NCBI GenBank assembly: GCA_025435555.1
Contig: JAIWWG010000013.1
Coordinates: forward strand, 489,146 to 553,145
DNA: 64,000 bases
DNA from: Chytriomyces cf. hyalinus JEL632
Taxonomy: Eukaryota; Chytridiomycota; Chytridiomycetes; Chytridiales; Chytriomycetaceae
Direction of reading: 5' to 3'
The notes below the pieces were generated by a model. That model did not search any database and was not told where the DNA came from. It saw only the letters and a list, made by a program, of their open reading frames with translations. Position numbers and translations under genes: made by a program. Shown here piece after piece: positions 57,601-64,000 of this stretch (position 1 is the first letter of the stretch; each line of letters begins with the position of its first letter).

Positions 57601-57810
57601 CTTTTGCTTCAAGAGATTAGCACGGATGTGAGGCTCGTGATGCATTCGCTGCTTGTCAGGGCGGGACACGCGTTCCACATCACTGCCACTTCAAGCATGA
57701 ATCCGGATGTGCCGCCGGCGTTGCCGCATCTTGAACAGAGTAAAACTGCTGTTGAGAGAGGGCAGCGCGAAGAAAGCGTATCGGAGACCAGAGAAAGGAT
57801 GCTTCAATAG
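51654..57810 (+). CDS. SEC7: ARF guanine nucleotide exchange factor, BIG/Sec7 type
   Basis: Thirteen exons: 51654-51771, 51830-52541, 52606-52752, 52805-53084, 53146-53811, 53869-53990, 54048-54347, 54403-55065, 55118-55725, 55783-55924, 55992-56629, 56701-57367 and 57432-57810, 1813 aa (human BIG1 is 1849). DCB and HUS regions come first ([38 protein letters not shown]). The Sec7 domain starts [20 protein letters not shown] and has the catalytic Glu in [34 protein letters not shown] carries Tyr, Ser, Asp and Met at the positions linked to brefeldin A sensitivity. HDS1-4 repeats follow ([20 protein letters not shown]). It loads GTP on Arf1 at the trans-Golgi. One intron (53812-53868, 57 nt) is open in frame. 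Acceptor 52605 was chosen by phase; other in-phase choices exist. Confidence 0.93.
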
Positions 57811-57966
57811 CAGTTATTCCAATAAACAAAAATCATGTGATTTCTCAACAAATTGGGTTTGCGTCGCCGACTTGTAAAAATGACGCTTGATTTGCGTGAA
57901 TTATATTTCCAAAAGATAAGTGTTTGAATTGATACTCAGTCCGTGCTTTGCTTGCTTTGCTTTTCA

Positions 57967-59726
57967 TTACTCTTCGGCCTTTCCTCCCGAAATAACGTAT
58001 CTGTCCAACTCTTTTGCGTTCGCCCAATCGATCCGGAGTTTTCCGGTATACCGTTTTGTAAACTTGGCAACCAGCCGAATGTATTCAGATGATCCCAGGT
58101 ACGACCTCATTTTGTAAGAAATGGGTAAGAATTGTTCTTGTGCTTGCCAGCTAATTGGAGAGGAGAAATCATCAGTACCAGATTCAAAATATTGACCACG
58201 AAAAACAAGTGAGGGATAGAACTCACACTTCAACAACCCCATTCGCATCAACGACATGACAGCTTTGGAACGCCCAACTTACAGCGGCAAGCCCCTTCGA
58301 CTGTATATCAGCCCCCAGATCCATCAGCAAAGCGCGCATGTATCCTTCAAATGCAGGATTCAAAAAGAACCACCCAGCGGCCTTGTACACAACGGCGTTG
58401 TGAAAGTACTCTGGAATACTCAGCAGACAGTCACGCCCTTTCTCTTTGGAAACGGCAATAAGCATCTTCGTCACTTGACGGCCGAGACCCAGTCCAGGGT
58501 GGTGTTGACCAGGTAGTTGAGGCCGCTTCGGCGAGAAGACGAGAGTTGGGTCCTGCATTGCCAGCCACTCAATTACCGTGACACTCATACGTGAGGGGAG
58601 ATGGGATGTCAAGAAGGAATGCAAAGTTTTCGCAGTCTTGCCGTCTCCGTCAATTTTAAATTCATGCTGGAAATGCGTGTTGGCTGAGGAAGGTAAATGT
58701 TGCATGCGGGTGATTCCCTCCGGAAGCGATGAAACGGGTTCAGATTCAGGTTCTTCTTCGCCCAGTTCATCCGGGTTGTGCAGGTACAGAGGAGTTTCGT
58801 TGTTGCTGCTCATGTTCATGATGGGGGAGTTGGACGGTGGCGAAGTTGATGGAGATGAGGAACGTGACAGGACTCCAGACAAAGTAGAAACTGCGGCCGC
58901 TGCCGCTGCTTGAGGTGTTGTGTTAGCAGCTGCAGTAGTGAGAGAGTTGAATGAAGGAAGCATGCGGAGGCCGCGTGAGAAGGATCGGGTCATAGATGCA
59001 AGGGCGCTTTCTTCTTCCGGAAGGGTACGCATAATTTCTTGGTAGCATTTCAGATCCTTGTATGCCATATACCGGCGACGAACGAACAGATCGAACGTGA
59101 AGTTTGAGCTGCCAACTGGAAACCCTCCAGTTCCCTTTCGACTCAGGACAGTGATCAGCCAAGGGTCCTTGCGTTCACTTGACTCCTGATCTTCCCGAGG
59201 CACTGGGACGGGGCCATTGTTCGGGGTCGTCATGAGGGCCTCAGCTGAAACTGTGACTCTGTGAACCTGTTTCAAATTGGGTCCAAAGGCCGCTCGTCAG
59301 ATTTCCAGCCACCACAAAAGTCACCACTGAATCTTACGTAGTTCCCGGACGTGTCCACCTGCATAACCGGTGCACCCAGCCGCAAGGCTCGAACCTATAA
59401 TACAAATTGCCAATCAATTATAAGGGTCTACTGAAAATGCAAGCAGCATTAACACAACGAACCCTGTCGCCGAGGCTGGCGGCTTCAAGAGCCAAGGCAA
59501 ATTCAGCTGGGGAGTACTCATTCATGATGAGCACATTGCGGGCAGAGCTTCCCCTACGATCACGGTTCTCGGCAACGTCAAGAGTTGAGGGGATAGACAT
59601 GGACAGATCCTCATCGAGACCTTCCAGCTCCAGAAGACCATCAAACTGAGGCACAATTCCCAGCTTGTTCTCCAGTTCTTCCAGCTTGGAGGAGTGTGGT
59701 GCCTTGTCAGTCCTCGAGGTTTCCAT
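57967..59726 (-). CDS. Unrecognised 514-aa protein with weak acetyltransferase-like block
   Basis: Four exons: 59463-59726, 59338-59394, 58227-59266 and 57967-58150. The start METSRTDKAPHSSK is the first in-frame ATG; longer versions with upstream exons were not supported. Ordered parts are MNEYSPAEFALALEAASLGD, VRALRLGAPVMQVDTSGNY, DPWLITVLSRKGTGGFPVGS, and RRRYMAYKDLKCYQEIMRTL, a Ser/Ala-rich linker, then HFQHEFKIDGDGKTAKTLHS. The segment GLGLGRQVTKMLIAVSKEKG followed by LLSIPEYFHNAVVYKAAGWF has the pattern of a GNAT acetyl-CoA site (Gly-rich turn, helix, then Asn/Tyr near the end). Family identity is unknown; a GNAT-related activity is only a suggestion. The end is KRYTGKLRIDWANAKELDRY. 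It is convergent with SEC7, 157 bp between stops. Confidence 0.68.
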
Positions 59727-60059
59727 TTCTTTTTCCGAAAGTTTAAGCGGGCAGAAGCCGACCAATTTTTTTGAGTTGGGGCACGCAACTCATGGGAGGG
59801 CGTGTTCACTTCGCGTGCTTGGGCGGCCTCGTGGCTCAGCTGCGACGACGGGTCCGTTGCTGCGGGTGCTCGGGGCAGTGGTCCTTGCCTGGGCTCGTCT
59901 GTTTCAGATGGGGGCACGTAATACCACGGAGACCGGCGTAGGTACAGTGACCACTGAAATCCACTCGCATCTGTGGCTGCGAATCCTTCATCAGCATAAT
60001 GCCCTCGGATGTGCTTCCTTGACCTAGTTCATATTTTTGGCCTCGATAATTACACTGAA
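59727..60059. promoter_or_regulatory. Divergent promoter region, 333 bp
   Basis: This region lies between the 514-aa gene (minus) and the acyltransferase gene (plus). Open frames on the minus strand extend here (for example a Pro/Ser-rich one at 59780-59940) but contain no ATG that joins in phase, so they may be 5' untranslated sequence or an unrecognised first exon. Confidence 0.4.
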
Positions 60060-61351
60060 ATGGCCACGTTGAAGACACCTCCTCCTCCCACGACGAGCGC
60101 CCCACGCTTCTACGCCAAGATGGCTCTGTTCCTGCTGCTCAACGTCTTGACGGCACTCGCCGTTGTGACAACAGCCTCCGTCGCACTGCCTCTCCGCTTC
60201 CACGCGGCCACACACGCGGTTTACCGAAGCCACGTTAGGCTTGTCGAGGGTGCCTACGTGGCCTTTCTGCTACTGCTTACCAGTATGTTCCTGCCCGGTT
60301 CCAGCCTCGTCGTCACGGGCGACTGGGCCACCATGTCAAAGGCTGACAAGCAGGTCGTCATTTCAAACCACCAGATCTACCCTGACTGGTTCTATCTTTT
60401 TATTCTCGCATGGTCGAGGTAACTGTGTGCTGAGTTTCACGTTCCTTGTGTATCCATCCAGCTGATTTTCTCTCTTCTCATTCAGGGGATGCCACAACGA
60501 TGTGCGCGTTATTCTGATTCACATTCTGTCCAGACTGCCGCTTTTTGGTCAGGGCATGTGGTTCTTTGAGTTCATCTTCATGAAGCAGCGCTTTGAGAAA
60601 GACAAAGAAACTATGGCCCGCAATTTGACCGCTGCTAAAAATAACTCGCTTCCCCTGTGGTTGCTGATCTTCCCCGAAGGCACACTGAATACCCCTGGAA
60701 ATATCGAGAAGAGCAAATCCTTTGCGAAGAAGGTGAGCATCGGTCAATTTTGTCGACGCAATCTCATTTGATTGATTTTGATTGTTTCCTGCCAATCAGA
60801 TGAACATCAACAGCCATCCCAACCACTGCATTCTCCCAAAAGTCACTGGACTGCACTTCTCACTTCAGCAATTGTCGCCTGCCGTCAAACATCTTTATGA
60901 CTTGACTGTTGGATACAGTGGACTCACTCCAGACCAAATTCCATATGAAGAATACCTGATTGACAAATGCTTTTTCAGCGGAATCTACCCACGCGAAATT
61001 CACATCCACATCAAGAAGTATGACGTCAACACATTACCAGGATTCAGACCCATCGAAGAAGGAACAGAGGACGAAAAAAAGAGCCGCTTCGAAGCTTGGT
61101 TACGTGGATTGTGGTTTGATAAAGATGAGCGGTTGGCTGGCTTCTACAGAAATGGGGACATGGTGACTGCTGCGGCCGCCGCGTCCGGCAATGCAGTGGA
61201 GGATAAAAAAGTGGTTATTCCGATATCTCCGAAAGTGATGGATGTTGTTGTGGTTGCGGCACTCTGGGTGTTTGGGTTCACCATGTGCAAAGTGTATCTT
61301 GGTGCTATTTTTGCGGGCGCTGGTGCCCTTGTAAATCTGATTTGGGGTTGA
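60060..61351 (+). CDS. LPLAT-family acyltransferase (AGPAT/LPGAT-like)
   Basis: Three exons: 60060-60418, 60486-60732 and 60800-61351, 385 aa. Two hydrophobic segments near the N-terminus (MALFLLLNVLTALAVVTTAS and AYVAFLLLLTSMFL) probably anchor it in the ER. The acyltransferase motif I NHQIYPDWFYL has the HX4D pair (His-Gln-Ile-Tyr-Pro-Asp), motif II lies around FEFIFMKQRFEKD, motif III is FPEGTLNTPGN with the EGT triplet, and ILPKVTGLHF is motif IV. A late hydrophobic pair ends the protein (VMDVVVVAALWVFGF). The enzyme should move an acyl chain from acyl-CoA to a lysophospholipid such as lysophosphatidic acid or lysophosphatidylglycerol; the exact substrate cannot be read. Similar plant/fungal proteins of about 380 aa are LPAT2/AGPAT3-5-like. 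Confidence 0.87.
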
Positions 61352-61747
61352 GCGCGGGTCAGTGTTTTTTTTTGGTTTTTCTTCCATCTTTCTTTTTTTC
61401 TTTGATTGGCTTGCGTTTGCAAAGAGTGTGGTGTAGTTTTGTCTGATCCCCTGATTCTCTCGCATCTGTACCGTTTCTTATTTCGTTCAATTTCTCTGCG
61501 GCTTTCGATTAATACAGTGTTGTTGTGGTTTGTTATGAGTCGCGTGCTTTTCGAATGAGCCATCGTTTTTCACACAAGTTGGGCGCATTAAACAATGAAG
61601 CACAAGAGAGTAAATTGAAGCGTTATTATTGCATTTGAAAGAGCCCGATTGAAAAACGATGCAGAAGTAATGGAAAACATCAAAGCACAAGATAGACACA
61701 GGTTGACAAGTTATGAAAATAGAACCAAACGAAACACGTCTGTTGAC
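61352..61747. other. Convergent 3' intergenic region
   Basis: The acyltransferase (plus) and the NADPH oxidase (minus) end toward each other over 396 bp. The region is T-rich on the plus strand after the acyltransferase stop (several TTTTT runs at 61365-61400). No gene, RNA or repeat was recognised. Confidence 0.45.
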
Positions 61748-63487
61748 TTAGAAGTTTTCCTTCCCGTAGAAAAATCGCGTTCCTCCTTCACCCGCGTCAG
61801 TCCATTTGTTACTTGCCTTGTGTAATGTTGCACTCAGAACTTTAGGACCACAGAAGAACACACCCACGTCTGTTGCAGGATGTGTCTCACGAATTGTCTT
61901 GAAGACCACGTCCCAGTTGGGTCGACCAAATAGTGTGCGGGATCGGAGACCGGTAATGGCGTCCTTGCCTCCCTCTTCATCGTTCAGAATCACATTTCTG
62001 ATTTCATTCGGCTTCAGTCCGGCTGTCAGGTACGTCATGATATCCAAGAAACCGTCCAAGTTCTCTTCTTCAATCGTGAGTAGCAAGTCTTGGAACCATT
62101 CAAACGCTTCCTTGTCTCTGCATACCCACACAAAGTACACCTTCTTGAGCTTGACCAAACTATCGGCAAGTTTGACGCGGTACCAAATGGTCTTGAGAAT
62201 CGAAGCGAAGGGAGTCACACCGATACCAGCACCGACAAGAATGCCGACCTCAAAGTCAAACACGTCTTCGGAGGCAGATCCATATGGACCGTCAATCATG
62301 ACAAACGGAAGCGAGCTAGGTGGAGTCATGGTCGCCTCATCCTTGTTTCCAAATCGACATCCCAAACGCCTTGCAAACGCGGTGGTCCAGTCTCCAACCA
62401 CACGGATATGCAGTGACACGAACGGTTCATTCGGACTGGACGTAAGAGTGAAAGGATGCCATTCGTAGGTGGCAATCTCTGGACACGAGATGAAAATGTA
62501 TTGACCAGCTTGTTGTTTGAAGCTCGGCTTTGTGAATTGGACTTCGACAACGTTGGACGGGTGCTGAACGACCTTGGAAATGTATGTTTTAGCGCGGCCA
62601 CGGACTTCACGCAAGATGCGCTCTGCGAGGTAGACTACGGCACTTGCGATCCAGAATTTCCAGAAGGTGGGACCGCCTCTGCAGACATCCCCACTGTCAC
62701 CCTGAAAACAAAACGGGATGAGCAAATTTTTTGGAATGAAGTGTGGGGGAAATACAAAAAATTTCATTCATTTGTTCATGATTTCTTACCTTGATCAGGC
62801 AGAAGGATCCGTGCATCAGAGTCCCGCCAAAGAAGACGATGAACAAATGGTGCGTGAACCAGAAGATCTCAAAGTGCTTCCTGCGCACGGCCTCCATCGC
62901 AGACGTCACCATCAGAAAGAGCGATATCGTGATGATCTGTCCAGTGCTGCCAGGTCCAGACAGAAAGTTGATCTGCGATGCTGTCACAACGTCTCCCCCC
63001 AGGAATAGCTCAACAGCATAAAAGTTGTAAAAGTGCCCAGCGCAGTGTACAAACGACCAGAACACGATTGCCCAAGCGATGCAGATGTGAAATGTAATGT
63101 TCTTGTCAAAGGGCACGTATCGCGCCAGGAATGTTGTGCGCACAATGGAAATGATGTTTCGGCACACGGTGAAGAGAAGAATCGCAGAGTTCAAGTTGAT
63201 GAGGTTTGCAGCTGCACGGGCGATTGGGAGACCGTGCGAGAGAACCACTCGGAATGTGTTGGTAACTGGAGAAGTCCACAGCTGGTAGTAACTCTGGGCA
63301 AAGTATGCAATTTGGGCAATGATCCATACGGCGAGCCAGAAATGCTTTGGTGCTGCAACGAAGGATATGATGATGAGTTTGTGGGGGGCAGAGCAGCAGC
63401 AGTGGTCAGGGTCTCACCTTCGTTGACCAGGTAGTTGTCGAATTCAAGACGCCATTTGCTCTTGCGCGGACGTGCTGGTCGGTCCAT
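61748..63487 (-). CDS. NADPH oxidase, NoxA-type catalytic subunit
   Basis: Three exons: 63418-63487, 62790-63352 and 61748-62701, 528 aa, near the 550 aa of fungal NoxA. The short N-tail MDRPARPRKSKWRLEFDNYL lacks EF-hands, which separates it from NoxC. Membrane part: NLNSAILLFTVCRNIISIVR, FHICIAWAIVFWSFVHCAGH and FWFTHHLFIVFFGG, which carry the paired His for two hemes. The FAD site is HPFTLTSSPNEPFVSLHIR; NADPH binding includes IDGPYGSASED, GAGIGVTPFASILK, VWVCRDKEAFEWF and VGVFFCGPKVLSATL. The C-terminus RFFYGKENF is the family signature. It passes electrons across the membrane to O2 to make superoxide, in fungi under control of p67phox-like NoxR and Rac, for differentiation. Confidence 0.94.
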
Positions 63488-63919
63488 GCTATGCTATGCT
63501 TGTTTTGGAGAGGACTTTTTTGGTTGAAGGGAAATGAGTTTGTTCTTGTGTCAACAAATGCCAAAAATAGATTTTTCCAACGCGCCTTCGAAAGTAATTG
63601 CGTTTGCGCATAAAATGAGAAATGCGCTCATTGCAAAATGACTTGTCGTCTTTTTCGTTGTTTTACCACGAGACTGTTGCGTCAGTCTGAGTTATGCGTC
63701 AAGCGTCATTCCGAGTCATGTCAGATCTGTGGTGCGGGTCTCAGGTCTGTTTCACCCTGCCTTCCGCGGCATCATGTATGCGCATGTGCATGATGCATGC
63801 GTGGTATTGACATGTTGCCGAACTTTCGAGGGCGTTTTTGTTTGTTGCGCTTTGTTAAATAAATATTTGCAAGTAAAATAAATAAATACAGAAAAGTAAG
63901 TGACTCTCCTCCCCACACC
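63488..63919. promoter_or_regulatory. Divergent promoter region, 432 bp
   Basis: This lies between the Nox gene (minus) and the partial gene at the right edge (plus). A TTAAATAAATATTTGC word at 63853-63868 and AAATAAATAAATAC at 63877-63890 are the only AT-rich core-promoter-like elements; they lie 30-65 bp before the plus start codon. Confidence 0.45.
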
Positions 63920-64000
63920 ATGTCGGACATCCAACACCAACCCTTCGTTCGCGACAATTGCCGCGGTTCCGAAGAAAAAGACGTTGTATCCGAGGCGTAT
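63920..64000 (+). CDS. Start of an unidentified gene, cut by window edge
   Basis: An ATG in good context (CACCATGTC) opens a frame of 27 codons that stays open to the end of the window: MSDIQHQPFVRDNCRGSEEK and a few more residues. AT-rich promoter-like DNA precedes it. Too little is visible to assign a family. Confidence 0.45.
   Translation, partial: MSDIQHQPFVRDNCRGSEEKDVVSEAY

Noticed and set aside
59522-60060. Minus-strand frames as 5' exons of the 514-aa gene
   Set aside because: They contain no ATG that joins in phase to the confirmed first exon, and they would run into the divergent acyltransferase start.

Overview
The window is eukaryotic nuclear DNA, most likely from a zoosporic (flagellated) fungus such as a chytrid. 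Genes lie close together on both strands. Most are cut by short introns of about 45-140 nt with GT...AG borders, and I placed splice sites by requiring conserved protein blocks to join in phase. F-box, zinc-cluster, fungal-type prephenate dehydrogenase, NoxA-like oxidase and NCE101-like genes point to fungi. A CFAP144/FAM183 axonemal protein and a centrin-like protein point to a motile flagellum. No tRNA, rRNA, transposon, CRISPR array or prokaryotic operon was recognised.

Layout. 1-7.3 kb, all minus strand: the start of a Ser/Lys-rich protein cut by the window edge, a Lys/Ser-rich protein, an ELMO/CED-12 homologue, and a protein joining an omega-type glutathione transferase to a hemerythrin-like domain. 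8-14.8 kb, plus: an unrecognised disordered protein, an Rpp14-like RNase P/MRP subunit, a 1091-aa protein with two zinc knuckles, a small membrane protein resembling NCE101, and ALKBH6. 14.9-23 kb: a 3'-5' exonuclease with a mitochondrial-type leader and a 912-aa unknown (minus), then an F-box/LRR protein and mitochondrial aspartate aminotransferase (plus). 23.3-32 kb, minus: a class II DYRK kinase, a DUF2358 protein, nitronate monooxygenase with a 4-nt micro-exon, and two nearly identical amphipathic-repeat proteins in tandem. 32.6-35.5 kb, plus: an ERT1/AcuK-type zinc-cluster regulator. 35.9-39.5 kb, minus: an acidic unknown and WDR89. 39.6-42.3 kb, plus: RNA polymerase II subunit Rpb3 and prephenate dehydrogenase. 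42.4-49.1 kb, minus: helicase Rrp3/DDX47, U3 snoRNP protein Utp12/WDR3 and the centrin-like protein. 49.2-57.8 kb, plus: UDP-glucose 4-epimerase, CFAP144 and a BIG/Sec7 ARF-GEF. 58-63.5 kb: an unrecognised protein with a weak acetyltransferase-like block (minus), an LPLAT acyltransferase (plus) and a NoxA-type NADPH oxidase (minus). A partial plus-strand gene starts at 63920.

The genes are mainly housekeeping: ribosome biogenesis (Rrp3, Utp12), RNase P, transcription (Rpb3), trafficking (Sec7), lipid and amino-acid metabolism. ELMO (a Rac-activation scaffold) and the Nox (a Rac-regulated enzyme in other fungi) could act in one polarity/ROS pathway, but that is inference. The most unusual items are the GST-hemerythrin fusion, the 4-nt exon, the tandem repeat-protein pair, start codons of divergent genes only 25 bp apart, and several conserved-looking proteins I could not name. 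Exon borders rest on reading only; no alignment was run.
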